A stretch of 63,304 nucleotides of DNA from Candidatus Segatella intestinihominis. Lineage in GTDB: Bacteria; Bacteroidota; Bacteroidia; Bacteroidales; Bacteroidaceae. The position numbers and the translations under genes were made by a program. The stretch covers positions 1 through 63,304 of the forward strand of contig URLG01000004.1 of the NCBI GenBank assembly GCA_900548535.1, written 5' to 3'. Shown piece by piece: positions 33,317-41,566 of the stretch. The notes beneath the pieces are model-generated. The model was given only the letters and a program-made list of their open reading frames with translations, did not search any database and was not told the origin of the DNA. Position 1 is the first letter of the stretch. Each line of letters opens with the position of its first letter.

Positions 33317-33754
33317 TTATTTCACACCGGTATGGCCATAACCACCTGCTCCACGCTCGGTCTCGTCGAGTTCTTCCACCTCGATGAATTCGCACTGTTC
33401 GTGCTTGGCGAGCACCATCTGGGCGATGCGCTCACCGTCATTGATCACGAAATCCTCATTGGAGAAGTTAATCAGGAGCACCATCACCTCGCCACGATAA
33501 TCGGCATCAATGGTGCCTGGAGTGTTGAGCACGGTGATGCCATGCTTCAGGGCGAGACCACTGCGAGGGCGAACCTGCGCCTCATAGCCTGCTGGCAAAG
33601 CCATGTAAAGGCCCGTAGGGATGAGTCGGCGCTCCATCGGATGCAACACGATGGCCTCGTCGATGTTGGCACGAAGATCCATGCCTGCGCTCTGCGATGT
33701 GGCGAAGGCAGGAAGAGGTTGATGACCCTTGTTGATAATCTGTACTTTCATCAT
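33317..33754 (-). CDS. dut: dUTP diphosphatase
   Basis: Hydrolyses dUTP to dUMP, keeping uracil out of DNA and feeding thymidylate synthesis. The 145-residue product has all five motifs of the trimeric family: SAGMDLRAN, PRSGLALKHG, NTPGTIDADYRGE, GERIAQMVL and the C-terminal arm ERGAGGYGHTG (Tyr where Phe is commoner). Two ATGs are adjacent; the second gives MKVQIINKG. It diverges from dgt and heads the TPR-DUF4292-EnvC run. Confidence 0.96.
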   Translation of the reverse strand: MMKVQIINKGHQPLPAFATSQSAGMDLRANIDEAIVLHPMERRLIPTGLYMALPAGYEAQVRPRSGLALKHGITVLNTPGTIDADYRGEVMVLLINFSNEDFVINDGERIAQMVLAKHEQCEFIEVEELDETERGAGGYGHTGVK

Positions 33755-33817
33755 TTTTATCTTTCGTTTTTATTTGTCTTTTACTGGTAGGCGAGTCCTC
33801 CTCGCCGTAATATTCTG

Positions 33818-33825
33818 CAAAAATA
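33818..33825 (-). promoter_or_regulatory. -7 box of dut
   Basis: Minus-strand TATTTTTG, a consensus match, with no clear -33 box. The leader holds a short hairpin GGCGAG/CTCGCC (33790-33795, 33801-33806). Confidence 0.5.
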
Positions 33826-33887
33826 ATGCTTTTTAGCCGAATAAATGCATTTTTGGCGTGAAAATGATATAATTTATCTATTTTTAT

Positions 33888-33918
33888 TTTGATTTATCCC
33901 AAGATTAATGTATTTTTG
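33888..33918 (+). promoter_or_regulatory. Promoter of dgt
   Basis: TTTG (33888-33891), exactly 19 bases, then TATTTTTG (33911-33918). Transcription should begin near 33925, which excludes any start codon before that and supports the ATG at 33959. Confidence 0.8.
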
Positions 33919-33958
33919 CCACATAATTAGGTTATTAACTAGTAAAGGAAACCAGAAT

Positions 33959-35296
33959 ATGGATTGGACTCAACTCATTTCCAACAAGCGTTTCGGACAG
34001 GAGCATCGCCATGCCGAACGCCACGACGACCGCTCGGAATTCAAGCGCGACTACGACCGACTGATTTTCTCATCAGCATTCCGTAGACTACAAAACAAGA
34101 CCCAGGTATTCCCATTGCCGGGCAGCATCTTTGTACACAACAGGCTCACACATAGTCTGGAGGTGGCTAGCGTGGGCATGTCATTGGGCAATGACATCTC
34201 CCGTCGCATCATCCAGAAGCGCCCCGAACTGAAAGATACGCTCTTCGAAGAGATTGGAACCATCGTGAGCGCAGCCTGCCTGGCCCATGACTTGGGCAAT
34301 CCACCATTCGGCCATTCTGGCGAGAAAGCCATCCAGACTTTCTTTACTGAAGGAGCCGGCCTGAGTCTAAAATCAGCGGTTTCATCGGAGTTTTGGGACG
34401 ATATCACGCACTTCGAAGGAAACGCCAACGGCTTCCGCATCTTGACACATCGCTTCAAGGGGCGCCGCCAAGGCGGCTTCGTGATGACCTATTCCATGCT
34501 GGCTAGCATCGTGAAGTATCCCTTTGCCAGCAGTCTAGCCGGAAAGCATGGCAAGTTTGGCTTCTTCACTTCCGAGGCTGGCACTTATCAGAAAATTGCC
34601 GATGAATTGGGTATAATTCGCAAATCTGCCGAGGGCGAGCCATTGGAATACGCCCGCCATCCACTGGTATATATGGTAGAGGCTGCCGACGACATCTGCT
34701 ACGAGATTATGGACATAGAGGATTCTCACAAACTCAAGATTTTGAGCTTTGCCGAGACCGAGCATCTGCTGCTCAACTTCTTTGACAAAGACACGCAGCA
34801 GAAAATCCGACAGCGCATCATCGACGAGGGATTGACCGATGAAAACGAGAAAGTGGTATACATGCGTGCCAGCGTGATAGGCAAACTGGAGAACGAATGC
34901 GTCAAGGCATTCCTGGATCATGAGGAAGAGATTCTGGCAGGAACCTTCCAAGGCAGTCTCGTGGATCACATTTCCGAGCGCCAAAAGGAAGCGTATAAAG
35001 AATGCGAGAAGACATCGTATGCCAAGATTTACCACAGCAAGCCGGTGCTAGACATAGAACTTTCGGGTTATAAGATCATGGCGACACTAATGGAAGTCTT
35101 CATCGATGCCGCCGTCAACCCTACTCGTTTCTACTCGCAGCAGCTCATCCGCCGAGTAAGCAGCCAGTATGACATTGAGAATGCCAATGTGGAAGAGCGA
35201 ATTATGGCAGTAATCGACTACATCAGCGGCATGACCGATGTATATGCGCTGGATATTTACCAAAAGATTAATGGAATCAGCCTTCCTATAGTATAA
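33959..35296 (+). CDS. dgt: dGTP triphosphohydrolase, HD superfamily
   Basis: Cleaves dGTP (or other dNTPs) to the nucleoside and tripolyphosphate. The 445-residue product shows the HD metal site: His of NRLTHSLEVASVG, then CLAHDLGNPPFGHSGE with the HD pair, and a later Asp in EAADDICYEIMDIEDS. IFSSAFRRLQNKTQVF near the N-terminus is the family signature. The start at 33959 (MDWTQLIS) is set by the promoter. It diverges from dut; both control nucleotide pools. Confidence 0.94.
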   Translation: MDWTQLISNKRFGQEHRHAERHDDRSEFKRDYDRLIFSSAFRRLQNKTQVFPLPGSIFVHNRLTHSLEVASVGMSLGNDISRRIIQKRPELKDTLFEEIGTIVSAACLAHDLGNPPFGHSGEKAIQTFFTEGAGLSLKSAVSSEFWDDITHFEGNANGFRILTHRFKGRRQGGFVMTYSMLASIVKYPFASSLAGKHGKFGFFTSEAGTYQKIADELGIIRKSAEGEPLEYARHPLVYMVEAADDICYEIMDIEDSHKLKILSFAETEHLLLNFFDKDTQQKIRQRIIDEGLTDENEKVVYMRASVIGKLENECVKAFLDHEEEILAGTFQGSLVDHISERQKEAYKECEKTSYAKIYHSKPVLDIELSGYKIMATLMEVFIDAAVNPTRFYSQQLIRRVSSQYDIENANVEERIMAVIDYISGMTDVYALDIYQKINGISLPIV

Positions 35297-35335
35297 GAAA
35301 CAAGAACCTAGTAGTTAGGATTAGTTCCTCACTAC

Positions 35336-35389
35336 GGCACAAAAGTGCCCTCACCACGGGCACTTTTGTGCCTCAGTTGGGCACTTTTT
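35336..35389 (+). terminator. Terminator of dgt with a duplicated 3' arm
   Basis: GGCACAAAAGTGCCC (35336-35350) pairs perfectly with GGGCACTTTTGTGCC (35358-35372). A third piece, GGGCACTTTTT (35379-35389), could pair with the same left arm in its place. Confidence 0.8.
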
Positions 35390-35457
35390 GCTACATCGTG
35401 GTTCATTTCTCACTACATCACCGTAGAAATATCGCTGTAGAATACTACTTTCGTTTT

Positions 35458-35711
35458 TCTACCACACACCTCACTAAAAGCTTATAAGTATCTGTATTTC
35501 ACGATATATTGTGGTGTGAGGTGTTATCAGCAACACCTCACTCACACCTCACAATACCTCACTAAATCCATCAAAAGCAGACTTCTACATTCTGCAGCAG
35601 AACTAGTGTGAGGTGTTGTGAGGTGTGAGTGAGGTGTCACAATCGACACCTCACTAATACAATTCACTATACATCAACAACATACAGCGTTTTTGTGAGG
35701 TGTGCGGTAGA
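35458..35711. repeat. Palindromic iteron element, copy 2 (9-mer GTGAGGTGT)
   Basis: Same plan as the element at 6383-6610 but another 9-mer: F is GTGAGGTGT, I is ACACCTCAC. Starts: 35466 (I), 35516 (F), 35533 (I), 35544 (I), 35554 (I, one change: ATACCTCAC), 35608 (F), 35618 (F), 35629 (F), 35646 (I), 35695 (F). The ends are 17-bp inverted repeats with one mismatch (35458-35474, 35695-35711). Hairpins of 10 bp form at 35516/35533 and 35629/35646. The single altered copy is the same member, changed at the same position 2, as in the first element. It lies between the convergent dgt and GlsB-like genes, a 469-base gap with no gene. Confidence 0.9.
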
Positions 35712-35765
35712 TTTTGCAATCTACGTTAAAAAATAGAACTAGCAAGACTTCTAATGCCTGCTATT

Positions 35766-36755
35766 TTACTTTTCCTTATAGAAAATATTGTTGGCACCAC
35801 TGGTGATACGGAGAGCCTCAGGATGCTGCTCGATAAAACTATTGATGTGTCGAACTCGCTTCTCCTCCAAAATTTCATCCACAGCTATCAAGATGCCAGT
35901 CTCCTCTACATCGCCAAAACCATAATTGATGGCGGTGCCGAAGAGCTTCATCGTAGGGCTCAAGCCCATATAGGCATTGACCAATGGCGGAATGTTATAG
36001 CCCAACTTACGAATCTCTCGGTTCAAGATGCGGTAATCAGCCTTGAAATCATCCTCGGTGAAGAGAGCTTCCATCTCCGAAGCTGGAGTCTCCAACTTGA
36101 GCGGCTTCATCGGAATCACCAAGTTCTCCTTGTCGTCAAAGTGCTTCTTCAGGAAGTAGAGAATCATATCACGACCTCGACGGATATAAGAAGGATACAT
36201 GGTCATCTTGCCAAAGAAATACTTGAGCTCTGGATAAAGCACCGTCAGGGCACCCAATCCATCCCAGAGATTGTCGAGGGCGAAGATGCTCTTGGTATTC
36301 TTGCGAACATTCTGATACTCAAGCGATACAAACGAGCGTCCCAGCTCCACGGTATAAGGCATGTACTCCTTCAGAAACTTGTCAGAAAAATGGAACATAT
36401 GGCTCGTAGCCAAGATGGGCTGTCCCTTCTCATCGAGCTTCCAGTCCTTGCCCAGGAGGTAACGGTAACCACCGATAATCTCGTTGGCCTCAGGATTCCA
36501 TACAATGAGCTGCTTGTAGCAATTGTCGCCAAAGTCGAACTCGTCAAGGTCCATCGACTTGCCCGTGCCGCCACCTGCCTCACGGAAAGCTATCTCACGA
36601 AGTCGTCCAATCTCCTTCAGGACATTAGGCGAGTCATTGGCCGTAATGACATAGATCTCATTATGGCTCTTATTGGTCATTCTGAGTTGCTTATCAGGAG
36701 TTAGTTCACTCTTCAACAGCTCTTTGTCAATGGGTTGAATAATTTCTTCTTCCAT
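35766..36755 (-). CDS. glsB: GNAT-fold N-acyltransferase, GlsB-like (glycine/ornithine-lipid synthesis)
   Basis: A 329-residue protein annotated in many genomes as hemolysin or OlsB-like. The pattern RLREIAFREAGGGTGKSMDLD followed by YVLG-like strand IIGGYRYLLG and VELGRSFVSLEYQ is typical of the acyl-ACP-dependent N-acyltransferases that start amino-acid lipids. In Bacteroides, GlsB with GlsA makes glycine lipids, to my recollection. Here the next upstream gene is a PlsC-like acyltransferase, which fits that pair. Amino-acid specificity (glycine, serine, ornithine) is not readable. Confidence 0.78.
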   Translation of the reverse strand: MEEEIIQPIDKELLKSELTPDKQLRMTNKSHNEIYVITANDSPNVLKEIGRLREIAFREAGGGTGKSMDLDEFDFGDNCYKQLIVWNPEANEIIGGYRYLLGKDWKLDEKGQPILATSHMFHFSDKFLKEYMPYTVELGRSFVSLEYQNVRKNTKSIFALDNLWDGLGALTVLYPELKYFFGKMTMYPSYIRRGRDMILYFLKKHFDDKENLVIPMKPLKLETPASEMEALFTEDDFKADYRILNREIRKLGYNIPPLVNAYMGLSPTMKLFGTAINYGFGDVEETGILIAVDEILEEKRVRHINSFIEQHPEALRITSGANNIFYKEK

Positions 36756-36793
36756 ACTACTCTTCTCTATATAATTGTGAATATGATATGATT

Positions 36794-37621
36794 CTATAAT
36801 TCGTATACTCTGTCCTTAACATACTGCGCCCACTCAGTGGCGCTCTTGCTCTTATCAAACGTTTGCCAAGGTATCGGCTTGCCGATAGCGATGCGGAAGT
36901 GCTTGCCCACATTCTTGTACATCTCGTCCACGAGGAAGAGCATGGCAAGATTGAACGGCAGATGCTTGTCGCTAAACTTGGCGATGCGATAGAAACGCTC
37001 CGAGTTCTGACCGCCGAAATGGATAGGCACCACGTCGCGCTGACACTCCACACTCTTGGAGACGAAAGTCTTCTTCCAAGGCAAGTCGCGGATGGAACCA
37101 TCCTCCTGCTTGCGGCTGTTCAAGCCGGCAGGGAACATGAGCATGTGGTTATCGCTCTGGAATCCCGCCTCCACCATGCGAGGGAAATCGCGACTCTGGC
37201 GACCTGTCTTGTTGATACCGATGCTCACTGGTTTAAGACCCGGCAGATTGAGCAAGAGGTCATTGACCAGATAGCGAAACTTGCCATCATAATGCTGACC
37301 GATGATAGAGCCGAGAGCCACACCATCCTGTCCGCCCAGCGGATGATTAGACACAAAGGTATAGAGCTTGCCGTCGTCCTTGGCAGGCAAGTTCTCCAGT
37401 CCCACGATTTCGATGTCCATCTTGAGATAGCGCACACATTCGGTGAGCCATTCGGTACCCGAAAGGTTACGACTCTCCCACAAGAACTTGTTGACCTCGT
37501 CCTCGTGAACTATCTTCTTCAGCCAAGACACCAAGAAGCGAGGCACAAACTTAGCCTTGCTCCCCATCTTGCCTTTCAGTATCTTGTCTATGTCTATTGT
37601 TTTCTCTATTGAAGCGCTCAT
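36794..37621 (-). CDS. glsA: PlsC-like O-acyltransferase, GlsA-like
   Basis: A 275-residue lysophospholipid-acyltransferase-fold protein. FVSNHPLGGQDGV is the acyltransferase motif I, with His and Asp spaced NHxxxxD. MLMFPAGLNSRK stands for motif III, and VPIHFGGQNSERFY follows. Paired with the N-acyltransferase gene 38 bases downstream, it probably adds the second, ester-linked acyl chain of a glycine-type lipid. Phosphatidate synthesis is the alternative; no transmembrane helix is evident. Confidence 0.78.
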   Translation of the reverse strand: MSASIEKTIDIDKILKGKMGSKAKFVPRFLVSWLKKIVHEDEVNKFLWESRNLSGTEWLTECVRYLKMDIEIVGLENLPAKDDGKLYTFVSNHPLGGQDGVALGSIIGQHYDGKFRYLVNDLLLNLPGLKPVSIGINKTGRQSRDFPRMVEAGFQSDNHMLMFPAGLNSRKQEDGSIRDLPWKKTFVSKSVECQRDVVPIHFGGQNSERFYRIAKFSDKHLPFNLAMLFLVDEMYKNVGKHFRIAIGKPIPWQTFDKSKSATEWAQYVKDRVYEL

Positions 37622-37967
37622 TTTTATGTAGTAAAACTTATAAGTAAGTGCAAAAATAACTCAACTTTTTTAAATACGAGCCGATTTTAGCGAAAATTTA
37701 TCAAAAAAGACCAAAAATAGTATGTTTTTACACGAAAAGTGATAAAATAGGGAACTTTTTCACTCATTTACGTGCAAATTAAGAAAAGAAAGACAGCAGC
37801 CCAGAGTGACGGAAAAAAGACAGCAGAAATGCATCGAAATCAACTTTTTTTATTAAGTTTTATAAATTTTGCTGGCAAAAGTAATGCTATGTGGGGATTT
37901 TTATGTACCTTTGAAGCCGATTAAGTATATAAATAAGTACACATACGCGATTTTTATAGCAAAAAAT
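37622..37967. other. Divergent intergenic region before the dcw cluster
   Basis: AT-rich, about 350 bases. It holds a minus-strand -7 box TATTTTTG (37658-37651) for the acyltransferase pair and a plus-strand -7 box TACCTTTG (37906-37913) for rsmH. No frame of MraZ size or character is present, although mraZ often precedes rsmH. Confidence 0.6.
37906..37913 (+). promoter_or_regulatory. -7 box at the head of the dcw cluster
   Basis: TACCTTTG, a TAnnTTTG match 55 bases before the rsmH ATG at 37968. It rules out the longer in-frame start at 37869. The -33 box is not clear. Confidence 0.6.
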
Positions 37968-38882
37968 ATGATAAAGACAGCAGAAACATACCACGTACCC
38001 GTGCTCTTGAAGGAGAGCGTTGACGGACTCAACATACAGCCTGGTGGCATCTATGTAGACGTCACCTTTGGTGGCGGCGGACACTCCCGGGAGATACTCT
38101 CTCGCATCAGCGAGGGCGGACACCTGTACAGTTTTGACCAGGATGCAGACGCCGAGCAGAACGTGGTAGCCAACCCCGACTTCACATTCGTATGCTCCAA
38201 CTTCAGATACCTGAAGAACTGGATGCGCTACTATGGAGTGGAGGGACTGGACGGACTCCTAGCCGACCTCGGCGTATCGAGCCATCACTTCGACGACGAG
38301 AGCCGTGGTTTCTCATTCCGCTTCGACTCGCCGCTGGACATGCGCATGAACAAGCGAGCAGGCAAGACTGCTGCCGACATCGTAAACGAATATGAGGAGA
38401 GCCAACTAGCCGACATCTTCTATCTCTATGGCGAGCTAAAAAATTCGCGCCGCATCGCTTCGGCACTGGTCAAGGCTAGAGCCACAGCCCCCATCGCCAC
38501 CACCAAGGACTTTCTGGCGGCAGTGGAGCCCCTCTTCAAGCGAGAGCGAGAAAAGAAAGACATGGCAAAGCTCTTCCAGGCACTGCGCATCGAGGTGAAC
38601 CACGAGATGGATGCACTCAAGGAGATGCTCAAGTCAGCCACCGAACTGCTGAAGCCAGGCGGCAGACTATCCGTCATCACCTATCACTCATTGGAAGACC
38701 GCATCGTGAAGAACGTGATGAAGGCAGGCAACCCAGAAGGAAAGATAGAACAAGACTTCTTTGGAAGAATAGAGACCCCCTTCAAGCTCGTCAACAATAA
38801 GGTGATCATACCTGATGCCGACGAGCAAGAAAGAAATCCAAGAAGCCGAAGTGCCAAACTAAGAATAGCAGAAAAGAAATGA
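37968..38882 (+). CDS. rsmH: 16S rRNA (cytosine(1402)-N4)-methyltransferase
   Basis: Methylates C1402 of 16S rRNA with S-adenosylmethionine. The 304-residue product begins MIKTAETYHVPVLLKESVDG and has the SAM site VDVTFGGGGHSREIL, LLADLGVSSHHFDD and the signature GRLSVITYHSLEDRIVK. Length is normal with this start. It is first in the dcw cluster and overlaps ftsL by 4 bases. Confidence 0.96.
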   Translation: MIKTAETYHVPVLLKESVDGLNIQPGGIYVDVTFGGGGHSREILSRISEGGHLYSFDQDADAEQNVVANPDFTFVCSNFRYLKNWMRYYGVEGLDGLLADLGVSSHHFDDESRGFSFRFDSPLDMRMNKRAGKTAADIVNEYEESQLADIFYLYGELKNSRRIASALVKARATAPIATTKDFLAAVEPLFKREREKKDMAKLFQALRIEVNHEMDALKEMLKSATELLKPGGRLSVITYHSLEDRIVKNVMKAGNPEGKIEQDFFGRIETPFKLVNNKVIIPDADEQERNPRSRSAKLRIAEKK

Positions 38883-39349
38883 ACCAAGACAATAAAGAAA
38901 TAAAGGAAAAACCAGAGCAGGGACCGCAGCAAGACTCCCCAAAGGAGCCGCAGCAGGAGCCGCAGCAAGAATCGCTCAAGGAAGCGATAGTCCGACAAGC
39001 CATAGAGGAAGAAGCCTCAGACTCGTCGAGCTTCACCCTGCGCAAGATATTGGGTGGCGACATCCTGACGGCACAGATCATACGCCGACAGATATGGCTC
39101 GTCATCCTGATTGTGTTTTTCGTTGTCATCTACATATCCAACCGATACAGCATCCAGAACGACCTGATCGAGTTGAGCAAACTGCAAACCCAGCTGCAAG
39201 ATGTGAAGTACAAGGCACTCTCCACCAGCAGCCAGATAACCGAGAAGAGTAGAGAGAGCAATGTGCTAGACATGCTGAAGAACTACAAGGACAGCACGCT
39301 GCACATCGCTACCCAACCTCCATACATCATTAACGTACCAGAAGAATGA
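38879..39349 (+). CDS. ftsL: FtsL-like division protein
   Basis: A 156-residue bitopic protein between rsmH and ftsI, overlapping each by 4 bases. The N-terminal cytoplasmic part (about 75 residues) is Gln/Pro/Glu-rich (EQGPQQDSPKEPQQEPQQ). Then comes one membrane helix (IWLVILIVFFVVIYIS, about 81-97) and a short periplasmic coiled coil (LSKLQTQLQDVKYKALS). Topology, position and coiled coil fit FtsL, which links FtsQ/FtsB to FtsWI. Sequence conservation is low in this family, so position is the main support. Confidence 0.85.
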   Translation: MNQDNKEIKEKPEQGPQQDSPKEPQQEPQQESLKEAIVRQAIEEEASDSSSFTLRKILGGDILTAQIIRRQIWLVILIVFFVVIYISNRYSIQNDLIELSKLQTQLQDVKYKALSTSSQITEKSRESNVLDMLKNYKDSTLHIATQPPYIINVPEE

Positions 39350-41502
39350 GCAAATTTGACCATAAGAAAGTAATGCCTCGCTATAGCGCCATCGCCATCG
39401 TCATGACCATGATGGCACTGGCAGTCATAGGCAAGGCTCTATATATCATGACGGCTAAGCATGACTACTGGATGAAGGTGGCAGAGCGACAGAAGAAAGA
39501 CTCGGTAACGGTGAAGCCTAACCGAGGCAACATCTTGAGTTGCACAGGACAGCTCATGGCTAGTTCGCTGCCAGAATTTAAGGTATTCATGGACTTCGGC
39601 GCGCTGAAGACAGCCAAGAACGACTCCCTCTGGGATGCCAAGCTAGACTCCATCACGCTCTGTCTGCACAAGATATTCCCAGAGAAGAGCCAGGAGGAAT
39701 TCAAGCGCCGACTCATAGAGGGCAAGGCTAAGGAGAGCCGTCACTGGGCCATCTACGACAAGCGTATCAACTATGATACCTTCACCGAGGTGAAATCCAT
39801 ACCAGTATTCAATCTGAAGTCCAACCAAGGCGGTTTCCACTATGAGGAATACAATGCCCGCACCCGTACCTATGGATCGCTTGCCGGCAGAACCATCGGC
39901 GCCATGTTTGGAGCCAAGGATACGGCACGCTTTGGACTGGAGCTGTCTTACGACTCCATCCTGCGAGGCACCAATGGCATCGTGCATCGCCGCAAGGTGC
40001 GCAACCAGTTCCTCAGCATCACCGACACCCCTCCTATCGACGGTGCCGACATCGTGACCACCATCGACGTGAGCATGCAAGACCTAGCCGAGCGCTCGCT
40101 CATAGAGGAGCTGAAGGATATCAACGCCAATGTGGGCGTGGCCATCGTGATGGATGTGCCTACAGGCGACATCAAGGCCATCGTGAACATGGAGAAGTGT
40201 ACTGACGGCATATACCGAGAGATACACAACCATGCCGTGAGCGACCTCTTGGAGCCAGGTTCGGTATTCAAGCCAGCCTCTATCCTCGTGGCGCTGGACG
40301 ACGGCGTGGTAGACACCACATACAGAGTGGAGACTGCCGGCGGCGTATGGCAGATGTACGGCAGAGACATGAAGGACCACAACTGGCGCAAGGGAGGCTA
40401 CGGAATGCTCACCCTGCCACAGACCCTGTGGTATAGTTCCAACATCGGCGTGAGCCGCATCATCGACGACCATTATAAGAACCACCCGGAGAAATTCGTG
40501 GAGGGCATCTATCGCACCGGCCTGCACGATGACCTGAAGATACCGCTCGTGGGTGCCACATCGGCAAGAATCAGAAAGCCTCACCGCAACAGTCATCACC
40601 AATATGACAACTGGAGCAAGACCACGCTGCCATGGATGAGTATCGGATACGAGACCCAGGTGCCACCTATCTCTACCCTCACCTTCTACAACACCATTGC
40701 CAACAATGGCAAGATGATGCGTCCACGCTTCGTATCCAAGGTGGTGAAAAACGGAGAGACCATCATGGAGTTCCCGCCAGAGGTGATGCGTCCACAGATA
40801 GCCAAGGAGAAAAGCATCAAGGAACTGCAAACCATCCTGGAGCAAGTGGTGAGCGTAGGTCTGGGCAAGAAAGCCGGCTCGCCTAACTTCAAGGTGGCAG
40901 GCAAGACCGGTACGGCGCAAGTTTCCAAGGGAGCTGGCGGATACAAGAACGGCGTAACCAACTATCTGGTAAGTTTCGCAGGTTACTTCCCTGCCGACAA
41001 TCCTCGCTATAGCTGCATCGTCTGCATCCAGAAGTCTGGACTTCCTGCATCAGGAGGTAGTATGAGCGGAAAGGTGTTCCACGACATCGCCGAAGGCATC
41101 ATGGCACAGAGTTTGAAGCTCGACGTAAAGGATGCCCGAGACTCAGCCTCAGTCTATGCGCCAGACGTGAAGAATGGCAACATCCTCGCTGCCGACTATG
41201 TGCTCGCCCACCTCGGCATCAAGACCAATGTGAACTGGAGCGGCAGCTATGCCAATGGCAACCCTATATGGGGCAAGGCTGAGCGCCAAGGCAACCACAC
41301 GGTGAAGATGATCAAGGAAAAGCAATACGGCAAGAGCGCAGTGCCTGATGTGAGCGGAATGGGTGCCCGAGACGCCATCTATATGATGGAGAGCAGAGGC
41401 ATCAAGACCAAGATATATGGCAGAGGCAAGGTGGTAAAACAAAGCTTAATGCCAGGCACGCCATTCAAGAAGGGAGCTGTATGCACCATCGTCTTGGAAT
41501 AA
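39346..41502 (+). CDS. ftsI: Division transpeptidase (PBP3) with C-terminal PASTA domain
   Basis: Cross-links septal peptidoglycan. The 718-residue product has one N-terminal membrane helix (YSAIAIVMTMMALAVIG), a pedestal domain and the penicillin-binding fold with all three motifs. These are SVFK (Ser about 306), SSN (about 363) and KTGT (about 520). The last 55 residues (AVPDVSGMGARDAI onward) form a PASTA domain, common in Bacteroidota and Gram-positives but not in E. coli FtsI. It works with FtsW, encoded four genes downstream. Confidence 0.96.
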   Translation: MSKFDHKKVMPRYSAIAIVMTMMALAVIGKALYIMTAKHDYWMKVAERQKKDSVTVKPNRGNILSCTGQLMASSLPEFKVFMDFGALKTAKNDSLWDAKLDSITLCLHKIFPEKSQEEFKRRLIEGKAKESRHWAIYDKRINYDTFTEVKSIPVFNLKSNQGGFHYEEYNARTRTYGSLAGRTIGAMFGAKDTARFGLELSYDSILRGTNGIVHRRKVRNQFLSITDTPPIDGADIVTTIDVSMQDLAERSLIEELKDINANVGVAIVMDVPTGDIKAIVNMEKCTDGIYREIHNHAVSDLLEPGSVFKPASILVALDDGVVDTTYRVETAGGVWQMYGRDMKDHNWRKGGYGMLTLPQTLWYSSNIGVSRIIDDHYKNHPEKFVEGIYRTGLHDDLKIPLVGATSARIRKPHRNSHHQYDNWSKTTLPWMSIGYETQVPPISTLTFYNTIANNGKMMRPRFVSKVVKNGETIMEFPPEVMRPQIAKEKSIKELQTILEQVVSVGLGKKAGSPNFKVAGKTGTAQVSKGAGGYKNGVTNYLVSFAGYFPADNPRYSCIVCIQKSGLPASGGSMSGKVFHDIAEGIMAQSLKLDVKDARDSASVYAPDVKNGNILAADYVLAHLGIKTNVNWSGSYANGNPIWGKAERQGNHTVKMIKEKQYGKSAVPDVSGMGARDAIYMMESRGIKTKIYGRGKVVKQSLMPGTPFKKGAVCTIVLE

Positions 41503-41566
41503 GAACAAAGATAAGTAAAAATGACTATATATATTATATAAGGTGTAACAAAAGAAAAAACAAGAT

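Noticed and set aside
37869..37967. N-terminal extension of RsmH
   Set aside because: The extra 33 codons cover the -7 box at 37906-37913 and lack family character.
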